Shown one piece after another: positions 1 to 11,899 of a stretch of DNA of 64,000 bases. The position numbers were made by a program, and so were the translations under genes. This DNA is from Hedera helix (Eukaryota > Streptophyta > Magnoliopsida > Apiales > Araliaceae), in the NCBI GenBank assembly GCA_947179155.2, contig OX359280.1:42883555-42947554 (forward strand). Direction: 5' to 3'. Each line of letters opens with the position of its first letter. Within the stretch, counting starts at the first letter, position 1. The notes beneath the pieces were generated by a model, which saw only the letters and a program-made list of their open reading frames with translations, was not told where the DNA came from and made no database searches.

Positions 1-1018
1 TAAGTTCATTTACTGCGGTTGATCCATTTAGATTTGTAGTATTTTTTTTTTGGGACACATCTTTATCAAGAAAAAACATGAAGTTTTTTCTAACTTATTT
101 CCTTTTTAGTAAATGGAAAAATTATCATATTTGTAAAAAAATTTACAGACTTCTAAAATGTGCACACGTGTTCCTATATAAATTATATGAGGTAAAATAT
201 AATTTTATAAAATTTGAAGGACTATATAAAAAAATAAAAATAAAAATAAAAATAACAAAATATAAATTACCTTAAAAGTCGAAGGACATTTTAGAAAAAG
301 CTAAAAAGCTTCAAAATTTTGTTAACATCACATTCAACCTCCGATTTTATATATTAGATTATTACGAAAGAGGGAGAATTTTAACCGTTTCTCTTGAATA
401 TGTGTCACAATTTTATTTTTTTATTTTTTTATAGATTTAATTTTTTTATATTTATTTTTTTAAAATTTAAAATTTTATCTTATAATTTTATAATTTTTTT
501 ATTATATTATTGTGATTATTACACATGTAACACGAATGTCACGTGACTAATCGTGTTTAAAAGGAAAACAAATCCATGGTAATAACTTGGAAAAAAAAAG
601 GCAATAAAATTCAAAGAAGTACAACAATGGAAATTTGACTGGTCGATAGTCAATGGAACTTCCACACATTGATGAACATATAAATTTACAGTATTACCCC
701 TAGACCTCACAAAATGTCTAGAACCCTAGTATTAATATTCAACACGCATCAAATCCGCAAACGTAGCTTCTTGCAACTCCCCGGACACTATCACTGTTTC
801 GCACCTCGCCGGAATCCGTCGCCATGGTCCATTGCTCCACCCAAACCTCCATCGACATCCTCCACTTCAGCCAACAAACTACCACCGCCATCGCCACGAC
901 GATTTCCATCATTACACCAATTAGCACCTCCACAATTTACTGAAATAACAACCGTAATAAAAGACCAAATTTTCAGATTATTTTTTCCGTGCATTTCGAA
1001 GTTTGACTCTCGGAAAAT
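1..1018. other. AT-rich spacer and 5' leader region of the DHDPS gene
   Basis: Positions 1-700 are AT-rich with many A and T runs and show no convincing gene. From about 714 to 1018 the composition becomes C-rich and looks like a transcribed leader. Several upstream ATGs lie here, including one in good context at 824. In the frame of the DHDPS start a TGA sits at 1004, so translation cannot start further upstream in that frame. Confidence 0.5.
824..943 (+). promoter_or_regulatory. upstream ORF (39 codons) in the DHDPS leader
   Basis: The ATG lies in a near-ideal plant context (GCCATGG) and opens 39 codons that end in TGA at 941-943. That is 75 bases before the DHDPS start. The predicted peptide is rich in Thr, Ile and Ser, and I do not recognise it. 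If the leader is transcribed as I assume, ribosomes would meet this ATG first. It could damp DHDPS translation, or it could lie outside the mRNA. Confidence 0.3.
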
Positions 1019-4000
1019 ATGTCGTTGGCTGTGTTTCAGCAAATGTCTGCGTTCAAAAGCTTAAAGGACTCTGCTTTCCAACTTCCACCTTTAAATTCTC
1101 CTGCTAACTTCAAGAGGTTATTTAATTTATAATCTTATTATATATTATTTCATTATTTTAAAATGTTATCTGATATTGATTCTTAGTTTTGTCGTATTGA
1201 ATTGAGTTTTATATTGCTCTATTTTGTTGATAGGAAAACGGATGCCGCATTTTCACTTATTTCTATTTATTTCAGCTGAGATTATATGAATTGAGCCATG
1301 GCTACTTATACATCAAAGTACAAAATATATGTTATTGGATCGCTAATCTTAACCTCTCTCTCTTTTTATTTTTATTTTTTTTATTCTTATGTAAAAAGAT
1401 GGTACTAATAATTACTGATTATTGATGTGGTTCCTTTAAAAATTATTATTTTGTAAAGATTATTAACTTATACAATCTTTTCCCAATTAATTCATTGCTA
1501 AATGCATTAGTATTTGAACTTGATGAGGTTCTGCTGAGGAATATGTGCTAAATTTGTAATAGGTACAGATAAGCATGGTTGTGTATCGTTAAACCCTTGT
1601 CAACTATCAGGCAATTGTCGCTTTGCAATTGATATTTGTTATATACATACTAGGGTGTGATTCAACAAACAGACACGTGTTCAGTAGGAGTGCCATCTAT
1701 ATCTCTGTTGGATTAATTTGTGACAATGCCGATTGTGAACGTGGGTATTTGGATCTTGTTAGACTCATGGAGAGAGGTTACCAAGTAGCAGCGGTAGTGT
1801 CCGTTTAGAACCCCTGTTTGATGTCTTTTTAAACATGAATTATTCATAAAATATAATGTAAATTTGATTGGAATCTTAGGCTTGAGCATTATGTGTACTG
1901 CCTGCAATTTAAAGTGAAACCATAAGCAATGCATGCTCTGGATTTAAGACTGATGATGATAGCCCATTAGTGGTTATAGTGAGTTAAAACTCCAGCGATT
2001 CTGATTTTCCTTGAAGATTTTAAATGCTACACTAAGATGGTGCATTGAGTGATGGTATGCCGAGAAGGCACCATTGCTGTTCATCTGTTCATGTCTTCCA
2101 CATACAAGAGGTGCATGGAAGACTTGGACATTTGACCATTCTCTCAACCTTAAAACTAGTTGCCTATATTTTGTATTTGCTTTGCCTTTTCAAGTTTGAA
2201 GGTACAAGAGTTCATTTCCATGTTGATATCAGGATGTGAGCTTCAATGTTCCTCTTGTAATTCTCTGTGTGTGCATACCTAGAGGGGGGGGGGGGGGGGG
2301 GGGGTGAATAGGTGTCTAGACTAAAAGTGATCATCAATGACAGATTTTTAAAATTTTCTACTATAGGTTTAAATCAGACAGTTATGACTGTCTGCTTTAG
2401 TGTCTGCTTTAGTTTTAGCTCTTCATCAGTTTCTATCAGACGGGATACTCTGTCTGCTTATGTATTTGGATTAATGCAGAAGTATAAAATGCAGAATAAG
2501 AGAGATGACAAAATAAAAATCATGCCACAATTTTTACGAGATTCGGTCCCTAACCTCTTATCTAGTGGCCTACTCCACTTTCAATATCAATTAGAATTGG
2601 AGACCTTTTTATTAATGAATTTTTCAATTTAAATATAATTACTCCCTGTACAAAAAAGCTTTCAATCTGAATTGGACACCACTGTCCCCTTTGCACTTCT
2701 GCAACCTTCAAAGCTTCCTTTGTACAACCATATCCACTACTGGATCAACTAACCCACACTAGGCTTGAATACAAATTTATATATGAAGAAATATAATTAC
2801 AATGTAACTATGATTTTCCAACCAAAAGATATTAAGATCACGACACAAAAGATAGCTGAAAATAATTCTTTTGAAAGCTCTTAGTATTAGAATCAATATT
2901 GTGTTAAGACTCTCCCATTCTTTTTGCCGTGATAGGAATATATATATATATATATATTAAGTTCCAACGGCTAGAAGATAACAGTAATTAGAATATTCAA
3001 ATCACGGTTTGGAATGCCCAAAATTTTAGCAGTGTAATTTTGTATTAACGGGTATGAAGAGATATGATTTCCAATTCTGTTTTAAAGAATTTTAAATTTT
3101 GAATAAAACAGATTGATATCTTATTTTTAGAGTAAAGATATCATCAATCAATTTAGAAAGAGATATTAATCTGTTAGAGTCCAAATCAAATATGTTTGGT
3201 TTGATTTTATCTTGTTTCCATATTTTCAGCATTTTACCTTTAGTAAAATAGATTTTTCAGCAATATAAAATTACCTTGAAAATAAATCTTTTGGGCTAGA
3301 AAACCTTACATGTTTTTCTTGGTGATTTCTAGTGGACCTAGTCTAATAGCTCCACTCTAAAGCTTGAACCAAGATGGACCTTCACGAAACCAGTGTTCAG
3401 CCTTCATCGTATATGATAAGTCCTTCCTTAAAACAGTCCTGCTCAATTGAACAACTTCATGCACATACACATTGTCACCATATATGATAATATCAACCTT
3501 TAAACTCAACATATCTCCATGCAACATTTCCATGCAATATATTATTTCCATGCACAATATTATTTCCACAAATAACTTCTATGCAAAATAATATTATCAT
3601 CATTAAAACATTAAACTCATAAATCAACACCTCTCTGGTCTGATCAAGAGATATCCTCAGCCTTATAATAATCTTTTCTCACCTGTGAAATAAGAATCCT
3701 TTGTCTATGTGCTATATTAACCACTCACACTGATGCCAATTTTTAAAGGGGCAGGAGGAACGCAAGATGGAGGTCTCCAAGAGCAGCAATAACTCCTAAT
3801 TGTCATCTACCAATGCGTAGTTTTGAAGTTAAAAACAGGTAAACTGTCTTGGGCCAATCTCTCTCTTTCTCACTCTCAAGGCGTCTATCTTACATCTCTT
3901 ATTACATATAAGAGATATTCATATACTATATTCGTTTAGTATGTTCAGTTTAGGAGCTTTTGAGAGCTTCTAAAATCAGTTACAGAAAAAACATTTAAAT

Positions 4001-5512
4001 TATGAGATGTTTTAAAATTAAATGAACTCAAGTGCTTACCCCTACGGCCCTATTCCTCCACCCTGCAATGAAAAGGGAAGAGAAGATAAAATATTACAGT
4101 AAGATGTTTTTGTTTTCTCCATGCGTGATTTTTGATTGGACCACCAAAAAAAGAGTCTTTTCCCTGCATTTGATGTTTAGTATTATTCAGCTACTTTTTT
4201 TGTAGCATAACATAGTTCTATTTGCTTACTCCTTTGATCCTTTTAACTAAAGTTGTGGCTCAACCCCTCTCATTTTTAGTGATAGCTCTGTAACTTCTGT
4301 TCCAGAGGTGGGTTAATGCATTCAAATGCAAGTTGAATAGAATTGTACTTTCTTCTTGTTTTTTCCCCGGAGCTGTATGCAATTGGCCAGACCTTGAGTT
4401 ATGTTTTGTGCAAATCTGATTTTCAACAAAGAAGATTGTTTTAGTCTGTATTAGTTTGTCATATATGATAGGAAGATTTTGTTTATTTCAGATTTGGATA
4501 GCGAATCCATGTTTTTACTCGTTACACTTTTAGTGCAATGCTCACCACACGTATACTCACTATATCCATTTCTTGTCTGTGCAGGACTTTCACTGATGAC
4601 ATAAAGTCTCTCAGATTGATAACTGCCATCAAAACCCCTTATCTGCCAGATGGCAGATTTGATCTCGAGGCCTATGATGCTTTGGTGAACCTGCAGATTG
4701 AAGATGGTGTCGAGGGTGTGATTGTTGGTGGAACTACTGGTGAAGGCCAGTTGATGAGTTGGGATGAACATATCATGCTAATCGGTCACACAGTCAACTG
4801 TTTTGGCGGATCAATCAAGGTCATTGGGAATACTGGAAGTAACTCAACAAGGGAAGCAATCCATGCCACGGAACAGGGCTTTGCTGTCGGAATGCATGCA
4901 GCTTTGCACATTAACCCTTACTATGGCAAAACTTCCCTGGAGGGCTTGGTTTCTCATTTTGAGAGTGTGCTATCGATGGGCCCAACCATTATCTACAATG
5001 TGCCGTCACGAACTGGCCAAGATATTCCACCCCGTGTTATCCACACTATGGCACAAAGTGCAAACCTGGCGGGTGTCAAGGAGTGTGTCGGACATGATAG
5101 GGTAGACCAATATACCAAAAATGGGATAGTTGTATGGAGTGGAAATGATGATCAGTGCCATGATTCGAAGTGGGATTATGGCGCAACCGGAGTTATCTCT
5201 GTTACCAGCAACTTGGTCCCAGGAATGATGAGAGAACTCATGTTCAGAGGAAAGAACCCAGCCTTGAATGCAAAGCTCATGCCTTTGATCGAGTGGCTCT
5301 TTGAAGAGCCGAATCCCATCGGGTTAAATACAGCTCTTTCTCAGCTTGGGGTTGTAAGGCCAGTTTTCCGGCTACCATATGTACCTCTCCCTTTGGCTAA
5401 GAGAGTAGAGTTTGTTAATATAGTGAAAGAAATTGGGAGGGAGAATTTTGTTGGAGAGAAAGATGTTCAGGTTCTTGACGATGACGAGTTTATTTTGGTT
5501 GGTCGATATTAG
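1019..5512 (+). CDS. DHDPS: 4-hydroxy-tetrahydrodipicolinate synthase (dihydrodipicolinate synthase), plastid
   Basis: Condenses pyruvate with aspartate semialdehyde, the first committed and lysine-inhibited step of lysine synthesis in plastids. I place exons at 1019-1116, 3755-3838 and 4585-5512. All junctions are GT..AG and phase 2, giving 369 aa. Exon 2 was found by its conserved plant DHDPS stretch WRSPRAAITPNCHLPMRSF, which joins in frame to NRTFTDDIKSLR. The first ~60 residues are basic and Ser-rich, as a transit peptide should be. The TIM-barrel residues are present: GTTGEG (Thr), YNVPSRTG (Schiff-base relay Tyr and Arg) and GVKECVG (catalytic Lys). The C-terminus DDDEFILVGRY is the usual plant end. 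Length matches the family (about 360-370 aa). The gene appears intact. The start is fixed by an in-frame TGA at 1004. The exon 1 sequence itself is poorly conserved, so it is the least certain part. Confidence 0.95.
1117..3754 (+). other. first DHDPS intron (2.6 kb) with repeat-like insert
   Basis: This long intron separates the transit-peptide exons. It holds a 21-G run (2284-2304) followed by GTGAATAGGTGTC, an (AT)n tract near 2939-2957, and a block around 2500-2600 (ACGAGATTCGGTCCCTAACC then CCTACTCCAC). These resemble pieces of interspersed repeats common in plant genomes. I could not find element ends. No coding exon other than that at 3755 is convincing. Confidence 0.45.
2284..2304 (+). 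repeat. poly-G tract, 21 G
   Basis: Uninterrupted run of 21 G in DHDPS intron 1, directly before GTGAATAGG. A similar G-run followed by GTGAATA often begins a plant interspersed repeat; that identification is from memory and unverified. Confidence 0.9.
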
Positions 5513-6447
5513 GTGGTGATCAGAGCATGAGAGCACCTAGAGTTTAGTTTGTTTTTGCCCTCTCAAAGATAATAAATAATCTCTCCTTTCTAGCTATTAA
5601 GCACAGAAATAAATATTGTCTTCCAGTTTGTTTACCTATATTATGGATATGCAAACCTTTCCTTTGATATTGTAGAATGTAAGCTATTATCAATGTGGAG
5701 TTTTATTGCATCCATCTTTCCTTCTTTTCCAACGGGGTCAGCATGAGATTGCAGGTTTTCTTTAAGCAAAACTAGATGGTGGCGGCTTCTCTAATGTAGG
5801 GTTCTAACAAACATGGGGGGATTTGCAACAACTTACCAGCAGTTTGGTGAAAAGCTTGCCGAAAAGGTAAGGCTTTGCGATTACTTTGAACTTTTGAGAG
5901 TCAAAAAAGTACAAATCATGGCTCAAATAACTCCTTTTCTGCAGTTATTTCCATAGTCCTTAAATTTTTTGTTGGATTCAAAAAGCATCTGATAAATGTT
6001 CAGCCTGAAATGGAAATTAAAAATATATGTGTATGATTTCTCTTTAGTCGTAATAAAATGAATATTTATTCGAAGCAGAACTTTTTGGATTCAAATCCTT
6101 CCCTAGTCTCTCCATCAACCAAACCTTTTCTTTTGATGATATTTACTAACATGTAATTACTGTTTTACCATTCTTATGTCACTCATTTCTCCAGCTATGC
6201 AATGAAAGATCATGGTACTAAATTATTTTTGTGGCCAGAAAAAGAAAGAACTGCATATTTCATCCTTCCAACATCATATTCTTTCTCACACATGTGCTCT
6301 CATTCTTCCACAATTCTTTAGTTTAAAACTGATACTACCTATTATCATCATATCCTTGTGTTATCAAATATTAAGTTCATGAGAAGCATGAAACCCACTT
6401 ATCCTTCCTTCTATCCATCTAAAATTAATAAAACAAACTTATTCAGT
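5513..6447. other. spacer between DHDPS and ZPR1 (convergent genes)
   Basis: Holds the 3' regions of two convergent genes. One possible coding piece is at 5813-5866 (+): 18 codons beginning MGGFATTYQQF and ending exactly at a good donor (AAG|GTAAGG). I found no partner exon, so I do not call it a gene. Confidence 0.4.
5571..5576 (+). terminator. candidate poly(A) signal of DHDPS
   Basis: AATAAA lies 59 bases after the DHDPS stop codon, in an AT-rich 3' region. A second AAATAAA near 5605 could also serve. Confidence 0.4.
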
Positions 6448-6941
6448 CTAAGCACTTTTGTTCTGGGTACTATTGGGATGTGGGACATTTTGAAGTTGAG
6501 AGTGCAAGGCTCTGTTCTCTAGATGAAGTAGGGTAGCTTTCTTTCTCAGCTTCTCATTCTCTTCAATGATGCTTTTGTTCTCCACGTATAGCTTCAAGTT
6601 CTTCATTTCCATCTCTGTATTCAACTTCCTCATTCTTGCCTTCTCCTTTGCTTGCTTTGACAATCTCCTCCTGCTACCCGTCCAAAAGTTTTGTTAAATA
6701 CGTACATACACCTGCATAAACACTGAGCATATAGAACAATTTGTCAAATAGTTAGGGGAACGCTAGCGTAAAATCCCGTTTGCATAACTATTTGACAGAT
6801 TGTTAACTACAACTAACGTTGTTATGCTCTATATATATAGCCAGCGCGTAGTCAATAATCTGTCATACAGTTAGATGATGCTGGTGTACAACCCGGTTAT
6901 CCAACTGTTTGACAGAATGTTGTCTACAGCGGTGGATCATG

Positions 6942-6988
<47 letters not shown>

Positions 6989-7129
6989 TAGATAGATAGA
7001 TAGATAGATAGAGAGAGCTGACCTATGTAGCGATTGTACCCGGAAGTTGGGTCTCTTTGATTGCTGTTGCCGGTGGAAAGTGGAATCTGAAGGAAGATAT
7101 GAGCTCAATTCTGGGGTGCTAATACACAT
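6448..7129 (-). CDS. ZPR1: LITTLE ZIPPER protein, ZPR1-type
   Basis: Small leucine-zipper protein. Family members pair with HD-ZIP III transcription factors and block their DNA binding in a feedback loop in meristem and leaf polarity. Exons run 7129-7023 and 6670-6448 on the minus strand, joined at AG|G with GT..AG borders, giving 109 aa. The N-terminus begins MCISTPELSS. The zipper core carries MKNLKLYVENKSIIEENEKL and then RKKATLLHLENRALHSQLQ, the family signature with heptad Leu/Ile and Asn positions. An in-frame ATG seven codons upstream (7150) is possible, but the MC start fits recalled ZPR1/ZPR2 proteins better. There is no basic region, as expected of a zipper-only inhibitor. It lies tail-to-tail with DHDPS. 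Confidence 0.9.
6735..6925. repeat. two related imperfect hairpins in the ZPR1 intron
   Basis: Arm 6735-6754 (AACAATTTGTCAAATAGTTA) pairs with 6785-6804 at 19 of 20 positions. A second, weaker hairpin pairs about 6853-6873 with 6901-6922. Both share the core CTGTCAAACAGTT / AACTATTTGACAG, so they look like diverged copies of one unit, possibly a small MITE. Confidence 0.6.
6943..7012. repeat. (TA)n(GATA)n microsatellite
   Basis: About 22 TA repeats run directly into GATA repeats and a short GA run inside the ZPR1 intron, near its donor site at 7022-7021. Confidence 0.95.
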
Positions 7130-7150
7130 TGTATCCTTTCTAATCCTCAA

Positions 7151-9392
7151 TGTGTGTGTGTGTGTTTGGATGAGTAGGAGATGAGCAGTTGTAGACTTAA
7201 ATAGAAATTTTGTGCTTGTGTGACTTTGTGTGTGTATGTGTGTGGGTGGGTGGGTGGGGGTGTTGCTTCATGGCAATGATTGCACGAGGACTCAGAGGCC
7301 AGCAAGAAGCCACCATATCAAGAAGATGATGAAGTACACTACTAGAGTTGTTATTCTTGCTTTGGCCTTTTATGATGATTACTTTCATAAATTCATAATC
7401 AATGAAGACTATTCTTAGGCTGGCTGATTGGAACACAGAAAATGACCAAACATGACAATTAGTCATATGTAATCATCAATATGTGGTTATCATTATGGCC
7501 GATAGAAAAACTCCATTTCCATAGCCTAACTAGGGAAATAAACCACCGTTAGAAATAGAGGACAGAGAATATAACACGATGTCCTAGAATCATTCTTGTA
7601 ATATTTGACTAGGCATGTAAATCCCTACACCAATCTAGGTGTTAGGCTTTTCTAGTCAAATTATATATATAATCACTGACAAATGCCCTTTTTGACTTTC
7701 CAAAGCAAGGACACATTGGTATGGAACCCATAACATGTAGCTTAAATGTTTACACCGACAAAACTGCACATAAGAATATAGAGCAAATCGTAAAATTATC
7801 CAATTATATTTATATTCAAATACAACATAAATATTAATATTTTGATTTTTATAATTTCATAACTAATATTTTAATTTTTTTACAAAATCATTTTTTCTGA
7901 TCAATTTTAATCAAAATAAATGAATCATGCGAGTTTTTAAAAAGTAAAATAGGCCGTTTACACTACAAATATTCGGTCCAATTATAGAGGTAAAATCCAA
8001 AACACAGTAATAAAATATTATTTTCTTTTATATTGAATTCACGCCTATCTCTCACACACACCAAAAGTATCTCTTTCTATCCATTATCTATTAAAATCTT
8101 CTCTCTATTCCTTATCTATTTGTTGAGAAGCAATTTGATTATAATTAAATGAACAACTCATATTCTGTCTGATTCATGTCAACATTCAATTATATTTTTT
8201 TTACACTAAAATTCACCTATATTGTATTTCAATTTTACATTTATTTATAACAAGTCAATCACAAATATTCAAAATACATCTAAAATACACATTGTTCAAA
8301 TTAAGATGTTACCTGAAATAAAGGTCCGACTGAAGTTTATAAACATTGCATACACAAAGCTATCAATATTAGTTTCATATTTTACTCCTTAAATGTACTT
8401 AAAATAAATACTTAAACTAAAACAATAAATATTTTACACTTTTAAAAATTCACATTTTTAGTGTGTAAATAAACTATTTTAACTTTGAAAGCTCACATGT
8501 TGTGCACATGATTAATTTATTTTTATCAAAATTAGTTAGAAGGTCGGTTTTGCAAAAAAATACAACATTAGCTATGAGATTGTAAAATTTAAAACATTAA
8601 TTTTTATGTTGTATTTGAGTATAAATATGAGAAGACAATTTTATAATTTGCTCTAAGAATATATTTACTAGCAACATTATATATAGCCAACAATCGCAAA
8701 TAGTTGGACGGATGATTTTATTAATAGCGTCCTTTTATATATATGATATGGGGAATTATTTATAATAAATACTCTTTTCGTTAAACTATAAGATTATTAT
8801 TAATTTTAAAAAAATTAATTTAAAATATTTTTAAACTCAAAATTGACACAATTTATTTAAAATTTTAAAATAATAAATTTTATAACTAGTAGCATTTTTT
8901 AGGTAATTTATAATATTCATAAATATATTGACATAAACTAATTTAATTTATGTTAATTTTGGGTTTGAAAATATTTTAAATTGACTTTTTAAAAATTAAT
9001 ATTAATCTTATAATTTTAAAAGAAAAAAATATTTGTTACAATCAATATTAGGGTAAACAAATCTTTTACAATCCATTGTAAATAAGAACAATACACATTT
9101 TTTTTAAAAAAAGTCCCCATCATCTGTCACTATACTAGTATTAGTAGTGGGTACTAGTATTAGTAACGGGTGACGTGATTATAATAGTAGTTGACAATTT
9201 ACATTCGCTACTATCAATAGTAGGTGATTGACAATTTTTTAATTGATTCAACTTTTTTGTAATCGTGTCGCTACTATTAGTAACGGATGAAAGAATTTAG
9301 TTTTAAATCTTGACCGTTTATTAATATAATGGAAGGTTATAGGTTTATTTATCCAAAAAAATGATCTATAATAAATAGTTGATATGAATCAT

Positions 9393-9429
<37 letters not shown>

Positions 9430-9648
9430 GTGAATTAATTTACAACAACCGGTTATTATGACTACTATTTTGATAACTCAAAATTAGCTTTAAAAAGTCC
9501 CTGCCGTAGAGGCTCTAGCGGTAGGGCCAAAAAAGAATTTCGAAATTGTCGCTAGAGCCTCTAGCGGTAAGGACTCTCACAACAAAAATATCTCTCTGTA
9601 TTGATTATCGAAATCGTAATTCAGCAACCGATTATTGTAGATGCGTCC

Positions 9649-9696
<48 letters not shown>

Positions 9697-11899
9697 CACC
9701 TCCTTTTAGCCTTCTTATATTTCAAGGATAATTTTGTCAATTCACTAATTTGATTAATGATACTTTTTAAATTTTATCTTTTTATTAATCAAAAAGAGGT
9801 TGACAACACTTTATTTCAATCGAAAATTATAAGATAGTATCTAAGGTTTCGAAATTCCATCAATAGCCATTTTAAATAAATTTATTAGTTAAGATGACTC
9901 AAAATATAAAATTAAAATTATGAACTTTGAGCTTTAAAACGATATAATTTAATTTAGATTCGGAACCACAAAGGAGGCTACAATTACGATTGCAAGTAAC
10001 ATTTGTAGTCCAATTTAAGGTGAGATGTTCAAACAGTAACCACGTCAATATCACGTGGAACAAAAGGGAGCGTTCGACCATATCTATTAGAAAGAAACTT
10101 TGACTAAAATGGTGTTTTTGAAAGAAAAATTATTTTATGTCTTGAAATACGGTAAATAGTATATTTTTTCTTTAAATATATGTGGAGCTTTCTATAGTGG
10201 AGTTGACAAAAAACTCATATGTACGTTCAAAAAAAAGCAAACTATTTATTATATTTTAAGAATATAAAATAATTTCTCGTATTTTTAAAAATATATATAT
10301 ATATATATATGGAAATGTATAGTCAATGTGGATAGGTTTCTTGCTTTTAGCCCCCATAAACAAGTAATCGAGCGCACAACTCGCTCAGTACTGGCCGGTA
10401 CTCATTTATTAAGAAAATGAATATTTGTCCTCATCATCTTCTCCTCCATCATCTCTCACTTGCTCATCTTAGAAATAATATTAGGAAAAGTACAAGTATA
10501 AACCTAACTACATTCATCTGAGTAGTATTATTCAAATTATAGTATTCATTAAGTTGACGATTTAATATTTGACGGAGTCAAGATAGTAGGTGAGCATGTA
10601 AGTGTTTGAATATACATAAATTAAATACAATATTTAAATATAATATTATTTTTACAATTAAAAATATTACTTAACACGAATCTTAATATAAAAACGCACC
10701 CCGTAATATAATTAATGATGAGGATGGGGTAAATGTCCACCACCTTCATTTCATGTGATATCGATTTCACATGGTCCCTTACGAGTTGATTGGTCTAACA
10801 CGTTAACTTAGCTTGTTGGTCCTGGTGTAGATTAGGGACTACTATAGCACCATTGCATTTCTGAAATACCGAGTCCTATTAATTTTTTTATTTATCAAAT
10901 TATAATTATAACGTATATTAATACATAAAATTATAAAATTAATTTATTATATTAAATATATCGTTAAAAATATTATCAATACATGAAAATAGACAAAATT
11001 ATAAATTTAATTTATTATATTAAATACATCATTAAAATATTACTAATTATAATTGTCCATCAATATATAAAGTTGCAAAATATTTAGTAGTCCTTCCATT
11101 TTTGAGTCTCGCTTAAAGAATCAGAGAATAAGAGAACGAACCTCTTACTGTTACATCTCCAAAATAAAGAAAAGGAATTTTCTCAATAAACACAAGTCTA
11201 ATTATATATCTTTTCTGAAGATTTTCATATAAAGTATAATGAAAAATTGAAGTGCAATGAGGTAGGTAGTCTTGATATAAATCTTTTAGCGTTCTAGATT
11301 TTCCCTTTCTTTATATCTTACCATATCTTATATGTGGTCTCCACATCACTATCGGCTATTTACCATATTCCTCAAGTCAATTTGAAGTATATAGGCAAAT
11401 CGTATAATCGGATAACCCCAAGATTACTGATACATTTATCGTCTTCCCTACTTCCAGTATTTGTTGCTGGAAAATGGATAATGCACAAAAATTTACATTT
11501 GCCATGTTGACAGGCAGAAGAGCCACTGATAAGGGAATATTTCAACTAATTATCTACCACCAAGAAACAAAAGAAAGCTGATAACACCTCCATTGTTACT
11601 AGAGCTTCACAGGAACAACACATCATAGGAGATTTGAAGGAAGAAATGCCACTTTTTAAAATTAATTTTAAGAATTTGATGTTGCACACAAGTAGCACTT
11701 TTTCCCACAAAATAAAAAGATCAGGGTAGTCCTCTTCTACTTAACAACATAGAGCAACCATTTACATGTTAGCCAATCCAAGTTCAACGGTAGCATCATC
11801 AGCTTCACTCTCATTAGGCATCTTCTATTTACAGGTCCTAAATCATCTAGCTCAGAAGACAAAAGCTCATAAACGAATTAATGCTTACTTGTGTGGTTG
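7151..11899. other. 4.7-kb AT-rich intergenic region
   Basis: No supported gene. It holds GT-rich tracts (7151-7164, 7209-7260), (TA)n tracts near 9397-9421, 9650-9694 and 10290-10310, repeated ACTAGTATTAGTA and CTACTATTAGTAACGGATGA motifs at 9136-9290, and a GC-richer hairpin at 9496-9575. The repeated motifs recall DNA-transposon subterminal regions, but I cannot set ends. It contains the ZPR1 promoter (right side of the gene) and the 3' end of the FHA gene. Confidence 0.5.
9496..9575. repeat. inverted repeat with CGCTAGAGCCTCTAGCG core
   Basis: Arm 9496-9524 (AGTCCCTGCCGTAGAGG and on) is the reverse complement, with few mismatches, of 9548-9575, which ends GCGGTAAGGACT. Each arm also holds the near-palindrome GCTAGAGCCTCTAGC. 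It is a GC island in AT-rich DNA and is typical of subterminal repeats of DNA transposons. Confidence 0.6.

Noticed and set aside
6863..7150. 95-aa minus-strand ORF ending in IYIYIY repeats
   Set aside because: Only its first part is ZPR1 exon 1; the tail is the intron microsatellite read through past the donor.
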